Part shown: piece by piece, positions 27,337-36,712 of the stretch
Layout: every line of letters begins with the position of its first letter
Position numbering within the stretch: position 1 is the stretch's first letter
Assembly: GCA_016716675.1 (NCBI GenBank)
Contig: JADJVG010000016.1
Location: 1 to 62,403, forward strand
DNA length: 62,403 nucleotides
Source: Hyphomicrobium sp.
GTDB taxonomy: Bacteria; Pseudomonadota; Alphaproteobacteria; Rhizobiales; Hyphomicrobiaceae
Reading direction: 5' to 3'
The notes under the pieces: generated by a model
Told to the model about the DNA's origin: nothing
The model's input: only the letters and a program-made list of their open reading frames with translations
Databases searched by the model: none
Program-made: the position numbers and the translations under genes

Positions 27337-28866
27337 ATGTACGGGCAGATTTCCACGTTGGCGTTCGTCGGGGTTGAGGCTCGCCTCGTTGAGGTCCAGG
27401 TGCGAATTACGCCCGGTCAGGCGACGTTCGCGATTGTCGGCCTGCCCGATAAAGCGGTCGCTGAAAGCCGCGAGCGGGTGCGAAACGCACTGCACGCCGT
27501 CGGGCTCGGACTGCCCTACAAGCACATCACCGTCAATTTGGCGCCTGCCGACCTGCCGAAGGAAGGCAGCCATTTCGACCTCGCGATTGCGCTGGCAATG
27601 ATGTCGGCCATGGAGGCGATCGCGCCGGATGCAATCGCCGGTTACGCGGCCATCGGAGAGCTGGCGCTTGATGGCACGATCCGCGCGGTGCCGGGCGCGC
27701 TTCCAGCCGCCATAGGCGCTAACGCCGCCGGCAAGGGTTTGATCTGCCCGGAAGCAGGCGGCCCTGAAGCGGCCTGGGCGGGCGAAGACATTGCCATTCT
27801 GGCGGCCCCGCATCTGCTGGCGCTGGTCAATCATTTCAAGGGTCTGCAGAGCCTGTCGCGCCCGAAGCCGAACATCGCCGCACCGAGCGGCATTCTGCCT
27901 GATCTGAAAGACATCAAGGGCCAGGAGACGGCAAAGCGGGTTCTGGAAATCGCGGCGGCCGGTGGCCACAATCTGTTGATGGTCGGCCCGCCGGGTTCCG
28001 GCAAATCGATGCTCGCCGCGCGTCTGCCCTCGATCCTTCCGCCGCTCGCGCCTGAAGAAATTCTCGAAGTTTCGATGGTTCATTCGCTGGCCGGCGAGCT
28101 CATGGGAGGCAAGCTGACGATCGACCGGCCATTCAGGGCGCCGCATCATTCGGCCAGCATGGCGGCACTCGTTGGTGGCGGTTCGCGCCCCCGGCCGGGA
28201 GAAGTCTCGCTGGCGCACCTGGGCGTGCTGTTCCTCGATGAGTTGCCGGAGTTTCAGCCAAACGTGCTCGATGCGCTGCGCCAGCCGCTGGAGGCCGGCG
28301 AAACGGTGATCGCGCGCGCCCAGCACCGCATATCCTATCCGTCGCGCATTCAGCTGGTTGCCGCCATGAACCCGTGCAAGTGCGGCGGCTCTTCGCCCGG
28401 TACCAGTTGCCAGCGGGGGCCGCGCTGCGCCGCCGATTATCAAGCCCGCGTCTCCGGCCCTCTGCTCGACCGCATCGATCTTCAGATCGAGGTGCCGGCG
28501 GTGTCGGCGGCTGATCTGGTCTTGCCGCCGCCGCGTGAGGGCAGCGCCGAGGTGCGTGCCCGCGTCGCCGCTGCGCGCGATCGGCAGCGGCAGCGCTATA
28601 CGCGCCTTGGCGCCAAAGGCGTCCGCACCAATGCCGAGTGTTCCGGCCAACTGCTGGAACAGACAGCCATGCCCGATGATGCCGGCGTGGCGCTTTTGCG
28701 CCAGGCAGCCGAAGCGCTGGCGCTGTCCGCGCGCGGCTTTCATCGCACGCTCAAAGTGGCGCGCACGCTGGCGGATCTCGATGCCGCCGATACGGTCGGC
28801 CGCATCCACATCGCTGAAGCGCTCAGCTATCGCGCCGAAACCTTGCGGCACAACCGGGCGGCATAA
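27337..28866 (+). CDS. comM: YifB/ComM-family Mg-chelatase-like ATPase
   Basis: 509 residues. The N-terminal ChlI-like domain has FVGVEARLVEVQVRITPGQ, FAIVGLPDKAVAESRERV and VNLAPADLPKEGSHFDLAIA. Walker A is MVGPPGSGKSMLAARLP near residue 217, followed by APHHSASMAALVGGG and the Walker B VLFLDELPEF. A Cys-rich MNPCKCG segment and a C-terminal helical domain (ARGFHRTLKVARTLADL) complete the family layout. ComM homologues are branch-migrating helicases that help integrate foreign DNA in transformation; others are annotated only as YifB. GGAGCGGCGGT precedes the ATG. Confidence 0.9.
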   Translation: MYGQISTLAFVGVEARLVEVQVRITPGQATFAIVGLPDKAVAESRERVRNALHAVGLGLPYKHITVNLAPADLPKEGSHFDLAIALAMMSAMEAIAPDAIAGYAAIGELALDGTIRAVPGALPAAIGANAAGKGLICPEAGGPEAAWAGEDIAILAAPHLLALVNHFKGLQSLSRPKPNIAAPSGILPDLKDIKGQETAKRVLEIAAAGGHNLLMVGPPGSGKSMLAARLPSILPPLAPEEILEVSMVHSLAGELMGGKLTIDRPFRAPHHSASMAALVGGGSRPRPGEVSLAHLGVLFLDELPEFQPNVLDALRQPLEAGETVIARAQHRISYPSRIQLVAAMNPCKCGGSSPGTSCQRGPRCAADYQARVSGPLLDRIDLQIEVPAVSAADLVLPPPREGSAEVRARVAAARDRQRQRYTRLGAKGVRTNAECSGQLLEQTAMPDDAGVALLRQAAEALALSARGFHRTLKVARTLADLDAADTVGRIHIAEALSYRAETLRHNRAA

Positions 28867-28920
28867 GGCTGCGCGGGAATCGTTTGCGATTGCGGGATTG
28901 AAGTCGCGGTTGAAAAGGAA

Positions 28921-28944
28921 AAGGCCGGAGTTTCCTCCGGCCTT
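28921..28944. terminator. Bidirectional intrinsic terminator between yifB and folD
   Basis: AAGGCCGGAG and CTCCGGCCTT form a perfect 10-bp stem around a TTTC loop. On the minus strand the stem is followed by TTCCTTTTC and on the plus strand by CCTATTCC. Placed between two convergent genes, it probably ends both transcripts, more strongly the minus-strand one. Confidence 0.75.
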
Positions 28945-29038
28945 CCTATTCCGCGCGGTTGCCTACCAGAGCCCGCGCGTTTCACATGGGCGCTCCTCGC
29001 TCATGAAACCACATCATTCCATATGGTCATGAAAGCGC

Positions 29039-29926
29039 TCACGCGAATGCGGATTTTACACCTATCTGCATCGCCGCGGCTTGTGCCGCATTGCGCAGCA
29101 GGCATGCAATTGTCATCGGGCCAACGCCACCCGGAACCGGCGTAATCGCACCGGCTACCTTGGCGCACTCGTCATAGGCCACGTCTCCAACGAGCTTGGT
29201 TTTGCCGTTCTCGGACGGAACGCGATTGATGCCCACATCAATGACAATGGCGCCTGGACGAATCCAGCTGCCTTTGACCATTTCCGGGATACCAACAGCG
29301 GCGATCACGAGATCAGCGCACTTCACAATATCCTCAATGTTCTTGGTGCGCGAGTGCGCGATTGTCACTGTGCAATTTTCGCGAAGCAACAATGCTGCGA
29401 CCGGTTTGCCGACAATGTTGGAGCGGCCGATGACAACGGCGTCCATGCCCGACAGGTTGGGGCGCACCGTCTTGGCAAGAATGATCGAGCCGGTCGGCGT
29501 GCAGGGTACGAGAGCGCGTTCGCCAACCCACAGACGACCAACGTTGACCGGATGGAATCCGTCGACGTCTTTATCCGGGTTGATGGCGTTCAGCACCTTC
29601 TCCGAATTGATATGCTTGGGCAGCGGCAACTGCACCAGAATGCCGTGACATGCCGGGTCGTTATTCAGTTTGTTCACGAGGGCCAGAACGTCGGCTTCGC
29701 TGGTCTCAGCGGGAAGCTTATGCTCCCACGAATTCATGCCGACTTCGACGGTCTGTTGCGCCTTGTTCTTGACGTAGACTTTGCTGGCCGGATCTTCGCC
29801 GACGAGCACAACCGCCAGGCCCGGCTTGACGCCATGTTCTTTGATCAGGCGAGCCACTTCCGCTGCCACTTCGGCGCGGACGTCCGCCGCGATTTTCTTA
29901 CCGTCAATGATCTGCGCGTCAGCCAT
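29039..29926 (-). CDS. folD: Methylenetetrahydrofolate dehydrogenase / cyclohydrolase
   Basis: 295 residues. ADAQIIDGKKIAADVRAEV is the usual start, the catalytic Lys is in SKVYVKNKAQQTVEVG near residue 55, GILVQLPLPKHINSEKVL and DVDGFHP follow, then the NADP site VVIGRSNIVGKPVAALLL and the C-terminal PVPGGVGPMTIACLL. It converts methylene-THF to formyl-THF. ATG 29926 has GGAAGGAA about ten bases upstream; the frame runs on to 30028 but those residues are not family-like. It lies 31 bases after the DUF167 gene on the same strand. Confidence 0.96.
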   Translation of the reverse strand: MADAQIIDGKKIAADVRAEVAAEVARLIKEHGVKPGLAVVLVGEDPASKVYVKNKAQQTVEVGMNSWEHKLPAETSEADVLALVNKLNNDPACHGILVQLPLPKHINSEKVLNAINPDKDVDGFHPVNVGRLWVGERALVPCTPTGSIILAKTVRPNLSGMDAVVIGRSNIVGKPVAALLLRENCTVTIAHSRTKNIEDIVKCADLVIAAVGIPEMVKGSWIRPGAIVIDVGINRVPSENGKTKLVGDVAYDECAKVAGAITPVPGGVGPMTIACLLRNAAQAAAMQIGVKSAFA

Positions 29927-29957
29927 TCTACTGGTTCCTTCCCCGAGACTTGTTTTT

Positions 29958-30317
29958 CTATGGCCGTAGCTCAGCCAACTTGGCGTGGAGCCGCCGGTCC
30001 AGATCTTCAATATCACCACTGATCGCAACTGACTTCAGGCGGGATTTGCCCCCTGTGGCCAGCCGGACAGACCTTTTAGGAACCCGGAGCCACTCAGAAA
30101 CGAGCTTTTCCAGGGCTTTATTTGCTTCGCCATCCTCAGGAAGTGCGCGCACGCGCGCCTGAAAGGCTTGAGCCCCGGCGGTGGTTTGGAGCCCATCGAC
30201 GGCATCTTTGGAGGATTTCGGCGTTAAACGAAAGTACACAATGACACCCGCGTCGCCGTGCCGCCAAGGGACTTCTGCGGAAGCTGTCGAGGGCGCGGGG
30301 TCGGCAGGTCGGCTCAC
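29958..30317 (-). CDS. yggU: DUF167 (YggU) family protein
   Basis: 119 residues from GTG 30317, whose bases overlap the TGA of yggT as GTGA. DUF167 features are RLTPKSSKDAVDGL, FQARVRALPEDGEANKALEKLV and the final VRLATGGKSRLKSVAISGD. These small proteins are conserved next to yggT in many bacteria; their biochemical role is unknown. The overlap only exists when the frameshift in yggT is corrected, which supports both calls. folD follows 31 bases downstream. Confidence 0.85.
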   Translation of the reverse strand: MSRPADPAPSTASAEVPWRHGDAGVIVYFRLTPKSSKDAVDGLQTTAGAQAFQARVRALPEDGEANKALEKLVSEWLRVPKRSVRLATGGKSRLKSVAISGDIEDLDRRLHAKLAELRP

Positions 30318-30603
30318 GCAACGGCCTTGGCGATGTTGGGTAACACCACGGTCTGCACGAAATAGCAGGCGAGAGCAAAATAATCGGAGAAATATCAATG
30401 CCGCCCATGTTCGGCATCATGTTGCGGATGGGGGCGAGCAAGGGCTCGGTGACGGCGTTCAATCCCTGCCAGATCGAGCGAACCATGGGGTTGTAAGCGT
30501 TGATGACGCCGAAGGCCATCAGCCAGCTCATGATAACGCCAGCAATGATGACGTAGGTGTACAGCTCGATGAGGTAGCTGATGAATCCGAGGAGTTCGAT
30601 CAT
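30314..30603 (-). CDS. yggT: YggT-family membrane protein (one single-base frameshift)
   Basis: The repaired product is about 96 residues, the usual YggT length. Two hydrophobic helices (about 5-26 and 68-90) flank the conserved WLMAFGVINAYNPMVRSIW and TEPLLAPIRNMMPNMGGIDI. One base is missing near 30371-30380: as read the frame goes to SPIILLSPAISC, while one added base gives SPIILxLACYFVQTVVLP and then a TGA that overlaps the next gene start. YggT proteins lie in the inner membrane and are linked to osmotic stress and, in other lineages, to FtsZ positioning. It starts ATG 30603. Confidence 0.85.
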
Positions 30604-30731
30604 GGGGCCCTATGCGGTCTGAGGCGGCAAGCGTCATGTAGCCTTTTGAGGCGCAAGCCTGCAAGGGTCAGCGGCAAATGATCTGGCGCAGGATGCCGCG
30701 ACCGTGCCGTCAAGCGCGCCCGATCTGCGGC

Positions 30732-30873
30732 AATTTAAAGAAAGCATTCACAAGTCCGCGCGTGCTGCTGGCTCGACGCAGGAGAGTCGCACGCGCCCAT
30801 TCACAGGAATTTAAAGAAAGCATCCACAAGCCCGCGCGTGCGGCCGGCTCGACGCAGGAGAGTCGCACGCGCC
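30732..30873. repeat. Two-copy 66-base tandem repeat next to tRNA-Ala
   Basis: Copy 1 is 30732-30797 and copy 2 is 30808-30873, identical except for about four bases and separated by 10 bases (period 76). Each copy starts AATTTAAAGAAAGCAT and contains the inverted repeat GCGCGTGC...GCACGCGC around GACGCAGGAGAGTC. On the minus strand each reads as a GC stem followed by GCTTTCTTTAAATT, a terminator-like tail for the tRNA transcript. It is therefore probably a duplicated tRNA trailer/terminator. The stretch 30604-30731 between yggT and the repeat shows nothing else. Confidence 0.85.
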
Positions 30874-30881
30874 AAGAAAGA

Positions 30882-30957
<76 letters not shown>

Positions 30958-31201
30958 ATGGCGCCAAGATGTGGGGCGCCACTGGGCGCTGTCAAGAACT
31001 GGGCGCGACGAAGACATGGCGGCAAATGTGGAACCAGGGTCGCCCAAACGCAACGCGACCGCACCTCGGTATCGAACTCTGTAGAGTCCGGGGGGCACGG
31101 TCGCGGTGGAACGCCAGGATACGCGAAACTTCATTCCCGGCGTCTCACAGATTAAACAGCAAAATGATTGCTACAAAGGAAACGGATGACCGGTAGCAGA
31201 A

Positions 31202-32093
31202 CTATTTGCGTGGTCCGTTCCAGTTTTTGAGAAGCCATCTGGTCATCGGCACGGAAATCGGGTGGGGCAAGACGCGCAAGCTGATGAAAAATAGGCGATA
31301 GAGAACGCCGGGCACGACGACACGTTGACCAAGCGTAAACGCGCGATAAGCACTGCGACGCGATGCGATCCGGCGATAGTTCGGGAAGAATTTTGCGGTA
31401 AGGCGCTGTCTCGGCATGCATCTCTTCATGAAAGGTTGTGCCGACGGGCCCAGGCGCGACCGCGCAGAGTTTAACGCCGCGTCCACTAACCTCGCAGGCA
31501 AGCGCCTCACTCAATGAGAGCACATAGGCCTTGCTCGCATAATAGGCCGCCTGATGCGGCCCCGGCACATATCCGCCCAACGATGCCATGGAAATTATGC
31601 CGCCCGATCCGCGCGCCAACATACCGTGCAATGCGTGATGCGTGAGGTGCGTCAGCGCGGCGATATTCAGCGCTACGAGCGCATCAAGTTCAGCGCTCTT
31701 ATGCGTTGCGAATGGTCCCGAAAGTCCGATCGCCGCGTTGTTGACGAGAATGTCGAGATAGCACCCGTGCGTCAGCAGAGCATCGTCGATGACGTGCGCC
31801 GCTTGCGGCAGCGTGATGTCGAGTGCGAGTGTGAAACAGCGCTCGCGTTCGTGCGCATCGATCTGCGCAAGCGCTGCATCAAGGCCCGCTTGGTTGCGCG
31901 CAATCATCAGCACGGGGTTTCCGGCTGCGAGAAACACGCGCGTCATGGCCAAGCCGATGCCGCGCGAGGCGCCGCTAATCACCACGGCAGGAAGCCGTGT
32001 GGCGACGACGGCCCGTGCCTCGCGGCGCGCCGGCGTGTCGCGATTGTAGCGGTTGATCCAAGGCGATGTGATCGCGGACGCGAGGCGGAACAT
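31202..32093 (-). CDS. Short-chain dehydrogenase/reductase (one single-base frameshift)
   Basis: The joined product is about 297 residues. The classical SDR marks are VISGASRGIGLAM (NAD(P) loop), DILVNNAAIG, a Ser in IISMASLGG and AAYYASKAYVLS with the catalytic Tyr and Lys, then VAPGPVGTTF. The frame breaks between 31351 and 31366, where one base is extra; after it the other frame reads AYRAFTLGQRVVVPGVLYRL and ISVPMTRWLLKNWN, a tail I associate with a group of membrane-near SDRs. ATG 32093 has GGAG eight bases upstream. The substrate is unknown. It sits alone between two tRNA genes. Confidence 0.82.
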
Positions 32094-32139
32094 GGTCGCT
32101 GGTCTCCGCGCGGCCTGCCGCCGAAAAAGAGATCCGGCG

Positions 32140-32444
32140 TCAGGGCGCTTGCTGTGAAGCGGTGAGCGAACCATGCCACAGATCATACTGCAACTGCGCC
32201 GCGATCCAGTACTGCGCGCCGGTGCCGAAAACTGCTGCCGAGGCGCTGTGCGAGCGCGCGCGTGACCGGCGCATGTTCCAAGATCACCGTATCGAGTGCG
32301 TGCTGCGAGACGCCGATGGCGGGCCAGTTCGGCGACCGTCACGTTGAAATGCGGCAGCATATCTTCGCGCAGGATTTCGCCTGGGTGGGGCGGCGCGATG
32401 TCGGTCCGTTCGTCGATGGCTTTGAAGGGGACGTGAAGGGTCAT
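32140..32444 (-). pseudogene. Orphan HigA-like antitoxin (XRE/Cro domain), frame broken twice
   Basis: Read through two shifts, this is about 100 residues with the HigA/VapI start IAPPHPGEILREDMLP, then NVTVAELAR, IGVSQHALDTVILEHAPVTRALAQRLG, and the tail FGTGAQYWIAAQLQYDLWH. All three pieces are family-like but lie in three frames; the breaks are near CGCCATCGGCG (about 32335) and in a T4 run (AGTTTTCGG, about 32236). The second looks like an extra T in a homopolymer. No HigB-like toxin gene is seen upstream (32445-32684 has no recognisable gene). It may be a real remnant or a further sequencing error in an orphan regulator. Confidence 0.7.
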
Positions 32445-32684
32445 GGCGGGCCATGGGATTGAACATGCTGAATGACAGCGCGGGCGAGTGGACGCGCCCG
32501 GCGGTCTTGGTTTCATCATGGCCGGCGCACGATTTGGCGGCGGCGCCGTGTTGGAACCGCGGCACGGCGCTGAACGCCCGCTGAACAGGCCCCTTCGACG
32601 CCGTTGAGAAGCCAAGCACACTGCCGCACAGCCCGAATGGGGACTGCGATGAGTTTGGAGGCGGCGAAAATGTCAGGAGAATAA

Positions 32685-32760
32685 TGGTGCCGCTTGCGTG
32701 ACTCGAACACGCGACCCCGTCATTACGAATGACGTGCTCTACCGGCTGAGCTAAAGCGGC
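32685..32760 (-). tRNA. tRNA-Thr, anticodon CGT
   Basis: On the minus strand it begins GCCGCTTTAGCTCAGCC and ends AAGCGGCACCA with CCA encoded. The acceptor stem GCCGCTT/AAGCGGC pairs fully, the D-arm is GCTC/GAGC, the anticodon loop is TTCGTAA (anticodon CGT, reads ACG), and the T-arm is CGTGTTCGAGTCACG. Length 76 bases. About 235 bases without a gene separate it from the hemY stop. Confidence 0.95.
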
Positions 32761-32996
32761 ATTTGTCGGTACGGCAAGAGCCGTGCGAAGCGGGAGGGAT
32801 AGCCTCTCGGGATCGGAATTGCAAGCGGGTGCGGAGATGTCGTCCCAGGTGCTGAGTCACGGCGCCGTCCCGGTGTTCTGAGCCGCAAGCCCGGTCCCAG
32901 ACCCAGCTTTGAGCCCACAGTTTCAAGCACAGCCCAAGGGCAGGCCCCCGATTGCGTGTCCCGCGCGGAAATAAGCCGCGCGGGGAAGCGTCCGTA

Positions 32997-34721
32997 TCAG
33001 TTCGCGGCGCGATAGGGCCGGCGCGGCAGCGGCGAGACGTTGTCGGGCTCGGCCTGTTCAAGACCCGGATCATCGGGCGCGCGTGGCGCCACGAAGATTT
33101 TGGCTTCGGGCTTGGCGAAGGGCTGCGGGGCCGCGGCCGGTTTTGCCGCAGGTTCGGTCTTCACCGCAACAGCCGGACTGGTCGTCACAACGGGCTGCAC
33201 GGCAACCGGCTCGGGAGCGGTTGCGGCAGGGGCCGGAGTTAGCGGCTGTGCTGCACTGCCCGGGCTACGCGTGGGGGCAACTGTCACGGCTTCGGCGTCA
33301 ATGATGTCGGCGTAGTCGCGCGGCGACGGCTGGTCGTCGCTGGCCGTAGCATTCTCGTCGCTCGCATCGTCGGCGGGGCCGCCGATGGCGAGCAGTTCTT
33401 CAATGCGGGTTGCAACCAGATCGGCGCTGGTCTTGTCGAGGGCTTCCGCCGGAACGCGCCACTGGAAGGCGTCGAGACGGCCGTCGACCGGCGACGTCGG
33501 CTCCCACCGGCTAGAGATCACGCCGTCGGCGAACCACACAGGATCGCGCGCGGCGTTGGCGGCGCGCGCCAGCCACTCACGGACCTTGCCTTTGTCGCCG
33601 GTATCGCCGGCTTCGATGCGCGCCATCAACGTCGCGACGCGCTGCGTCAGGCGGTTGGCCAGCAGCGGTTCGAGCGCACTGCGGGCTTCGTCAAACAGGC
33701 GGGCTTCGACGGCCGTGGTGGCAAGCGCGATCGGGCTTTCGATCGACTGCGGATTGATCGCGGCCAACTGACGAACGCGTTCGAGGCGGTCGCGCGTGCT
33801 GTCGCCGACGCGGGCATAGGCGTACGCCGTTGCGATGTCGGGATGCGGCGAGCGGGCCCACGTTTTCTGCAGAACCTTGGCGGCTTTGGCGGTGTTGCCG
33901 CGTGACGCCAGAATGCGGCCGGCAACGCAGGCTGCCGGCACGAGGTCGGGTGCAAGGTTATGAGCTTCAAGCGCGAGCGTCAGCGCCTTGTCGGTTTCGT
34001 TCTCCTCGGCGTCTTGTGCCTGCGCCGCGAGCAGCACCGCGCGCTTGCGGTCGATGCCGGATTTGTCGATCGTGCCGTTGCGCTTTGCGAGGCTGAGGGT
34101 TTCAAGGGCCGCTGCCCATTCCTTCTGCTTGCATTGCATCTGGAATAGCGATTCCGCCGACCAACCAAGCTTCGGATTGGTTTTGAGGGCGCGATCTGCA
34201 AACTGAAGTGCCGCTTCCGTTTCGCCTTCGCGCTCGGCTTCAAGATACAGCCCGCGCAGGCCAAGCTGTTCGGTTTCAGGAGACGCCAGCATGGCTTCGT
34301 AGATGCGCCGGGTGGTGGCGCGGTCGCCTGCGAGCTGGGCGGCTTGGGCGCGCAGCAGGTGGGTCAGGGGTTCATGCGGCAGCGCCTTGCGCGCCTGGAG
34401 TGCGTAACGAGTGGCGAGCACGCGATCGCCGGCGCCAACGGCAATCATGCCGCTCGACAGCGCTTCGAGACCACGCTTCTGGCGGCGGCGCACGATGCGA
34501 TTGCCGAGCGCCGCTGGGCTGTTCCAAATGGCGCGGCCGATCGACCACAGGAAAATTGCTGCCGCAATAGCCGCCGCCAAAATGACGACAGCCCGGAAGA
34601 CCGACGTTTCGATGTCATAGCCCTGCCACGCGATTTGCAGGGTGCCGGGCCGGTCGGCGAGCCATGCCAAGCCCGACGCAATCAGCAGGATACTCAAGAG
34701 ATAAGCAACGAGACGCACCAT
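32997..34721 (-). CDS. hemY: HemY-type TPR membrane protein of the heme operon
   Basis: 574 residues. Two N-terminal membrane helices (about 3-22 and 41-63) with GYDIETSVFRAVV between them are the HemY N-terminal domain, followed by Arg/Lys-rich RRRQKRGLEALSSGMIAVGAGD and then TPR-like helical repeats to about residue 420 (for example ARKALPHEPLTHLLRAQAAQ and GWSAESLFQMQ). The last 100 residues are Pro/Ala-rich and disordered. This HemY is not protoporphyrinogen oxidase; it is a poorly understood partner in the heme operon. It starts 22 bases after mic60 and both are minus strand. Confidence 0.88.
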   Translation of the reverse strand: MVRLVAYLLSILLIASGLAWLADRPGTLQIAWQGYDIETSVFRAVVILAAAIAAAIFLWSIGRAIWNSPAALGNRIVRRRQKRGLEALSSGMIAVGAGDRVLATRYALQARKALPHEPLTHLLRAQAAQLAGDRATTRRIYEAMLASPETEQLGLRGLYLEAEREGETEAALQFADRALKTNPKLGWSAESLFQMQCKQKEWAAALETLSLAKRNGTIDKSGIDRKRAVLLAAQAQDAEENETDKALTLALEAHNLAPDLVPAACVAGRILASRGNTAKAAKVLQKTWARSPHPDIATAYAYARVGDSTRDRLERVRQLAAINPQSIESPIALATTAVEARLFDEARSALEPLLANRLTQRVATLMARIEAGDTGDKGKVREWLARAANAARDPVWFADGVISSRWEPTSPVDGRLDAFQWRVPAEALDKTSADLVATRIEELLAIGGPADDASDENATASDDQPSPRDYADIIDAEAVTVAPTRSPGSAAQPLTPAPAATAPEPVAVQPVVTTSPAVAVKTEPAAKPAAAPQPFAKPEAKIFVAPRAPDDPGLEQAEPDNVSPLPRRPYRAAN

Positions 34722-34743
34722 GGCAGGAACCCTTGGATTAGCG

Positions 34744-36579
34744 TTATGGCGTGGCAGTGGATGTGTCGGCGGGAGCGGCGCTCAGTGACGTCTTTAATTG
34801 CTTTTCAATGGCACCGACGGCGGTGTCGACGCTGACGCGCGCGCTAACGCGGTCGAGGAACGACTGAGCGGCCACAAGGGCCTTGGGTGACAAGTCTTTG
34901 GCTTCCGTCAGGACGTCGGCGAGACGGCCTTCCTTCACAGCGGTTTCCATGCGGCCGACAATCGCTTCCGTGCTCTTGTCGTCGGGTGCATGATTGGCCT
35001 TGCGCACGCGGACAACCGATTTCGCGCCAGCGATGAGGCGGTCCATGACACTGCCTTCAGCCGGCTCAGTGTCGGCGTCGATCGCGTCGTTGGCGATCTT
35101 GCGGAAATTGGCGGCTAGGTCCGCCACTGGCGGCACGCCCTCATCCTTGAATTTTTCAAGTGCACCGAGATCGAACTTGCCATCGGAAACCTTGGCGACA
35201 GCGGCGAGTTCCGGTGCATACGGCTGGCCGCCATCGAGCGCCCGCTTAAGGTTCTGCAATTCGAGCGACAGCACGATGCGCTCGGAGTTGGCGCGGCGGT
35301 CGTCTTCGCCTTTGACCAGAGACTGCACGCTCTGTTCGAGGGCTGAGACTTTTTCATCAACCGGTTTGACGGCAGCGGCCACGTCGGTCGGTTTGGCGCT
35401 GGTCGACTGCACGGTCTCGAGTGCGGCTTTGAGGGCGCTCGTCTCGTCCTTCGCCAGTTTGATCGCGGCGTTGAGATGGTCGTTATCGGCCTTAAGCGCG
35501 GTGATGCGTTCGGTCAGTACAACCTCCTCGCTCTTGACGCCGGCCACGTCTTTATCGAGGCGCTGCGTGCCGGCCTTTGCGGCTTCGGCGGAGGCGGCGA
35601 CGGAGGCGACACGCGCATCGACGTCATCTGCAACGTCTTTTCGCAACGCCGTCAGTTGTGTGGCCAGACTGGTTTCGAGATCCGCGACCTTGCCGGTCAA
35701 CGCCGCGAGCTGCTCAAGGCGGCCGGCGTTCGGATTGTTGGCGCCCGCGTCGGTCAGTGCCTTCAAGCGTTCTTCAAGGGTCGTGATGCGCGAGAGCTGC
35801 TCGGGCATGCCGGTGTCGCCGGCAGCGGATGCAAGTGCTGCTTTGGTTTCGGCGACGAGGCGGCTCTGGCTCTCGGCGATGGCCGGAATGCGTTCAACTG
35901 ATTTTTCCAGCGCCGCGAGCCGCTCTTCGACGGGCGCGAGGTCGGCGCCGCCGGACTTCGTTTTTTCGAGCACCTGCAGGCGCTGGCCGATGGCTGCCGT
36001 ATCGTCTGCGAGACGCGACGTGGTGCCGTGAATGCCGAGCTGGGGCAGCGCCCATTCGGCACCCGACAAGGCCAGAATGCCGCCGATGACGCCAGCCGCG
36101 AGATGGCTGAAAAAGCCGCCGCGTTTGTGCACGACGACGGGTTCGGCATTGGCCGGTGACGCCGTGGAGGATCCTGATGCGGCTGACGCGGCTTTGGTGG
36201 CGGTGCTGCTGCCGTTATTACCGGCGGCGGATTTAGCGGTTGCTGTAGCGGCACTGCTCGTTGCCGACGACGCGCTCGCGGCTGCCGTGTCGGCTGCGCT
36301 GGTTACATACGCCTGCGGCGTCAACGGCAGCGGAATGGATTGCGATGATGTCGATGCGTCGGACTTCGATGCGTCGGTCTTGGAAGCGTCAGCTTTGGGC
36401 ACAGTGGAACCTCGCGCTGCGGTGGCCGCATACGATTGCGTCGTTTTAGAAACAGGGGTGATCTTGATCTCTGTCGCCTTCAGATCGAGCGTCGCATAGG
36501 GACGCTTCACCCCTGAAGTGGCGGCAACAGGCGTTGCCGTTTGACCGCCGGAACGCCGGTCTTTCGTGTCGTCTGTCAT
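34744..36579 (-). CDS. Mic60/mitofilin-like inner membrane protein (COG4223)
   Basis: 611 residues. A disordered Ser/Thr/Ala/Lys-rich N-terminus (with DASKTDASKSDAS repeats near 65) leads to one membrane helix around 157-175 (FSHLAAGVIGGILALSGAEW). A long coiled-coil periplasmic region follows (about 190-420), and the C-terminal 150 residues have RIVLSLELQNLKRALDGGQPY and FRKIANDAID, the mitofilin-signature-like end. Alphaproteobacterial Mic60, encoded between hemD and hemY as here, is the proposed ancestor of the mitochondrial cristae organiser and can bend membranes. It lies 133 bases after hemD and 22 before hemY. Confidence 0.85.
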   Translation of the reverse strand: MTDDTKDRRSGGQTATPVAATSGVKRPYATLDLKATEIKITPVSKTTQSYAATAARGSTVPKADASKTDASKSDASTSSQSIPLPLTPQAYVTSAADTAAASASSATSSAATATAKSAAGNNGSSTATKAASAASGSSTASPANAEPVVVHKRGGFFSHLAAGVIGGILALSGAEWALPQLGIHGTTSRLADDTAAIGQRLQVLEKTKSGGADLAPVEERLAALEKSVERIPAIAESQSRLVAETKAALASAAGDTGMPEQLSRITTLEERLKALTDAGANNPNAGRLEQLAALTGKVADLETSLATQLTALRKDVADDVDARVASVAASAEAAKAGTQRLDKDVAGVKSEEVVLTERITALKADNDHLNAAIKLAKDETSALKAALETVQSTSAKPTDVAAAVKPVDEKVSALEQSVQSLVKGEDDRRANSERIVLSLELQNLKRALDGGQPYAPELAAVAKVSDGKFDLGALEKFKDEGVPPVADLAANFRKIANDAIDADTEPAEGSVMDRLIAGAKSVVRVRKANHAPDDKSTEAIVGRMETAVKEGRLADVLTEAKDLSPKALVAAQSFLDRVSARVSVDTAVGAIEKQLKTSLSAAPADTSTATP

Positions 36580-36712
36580 ACGAACTTACGCCTCGAACTC
36601 AACTCAGATGGTCGTTTCCGCGCTGGGCCCCGGATCACGGGGGGGTGGGGAAGGGCCCAAGTCAACGAGGTTGGCTCCAGTGCCAAGCATCTCGCACGTC
36701 ACGGTCAGCAAC

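Noticed and set aside
27277..28851. Long open frame antisense to yifB (524 codons)
   Set aside because: Arg/His/Gln-rich composition with no motif; it is the shadow of the YifB gene on the other strand.
30732..30873. Repeat pair as a CRISPR array
   Set aside because: Only two 66-base units with a 10-base spacer and no cas genes; unit and spacer sizes do not fit.
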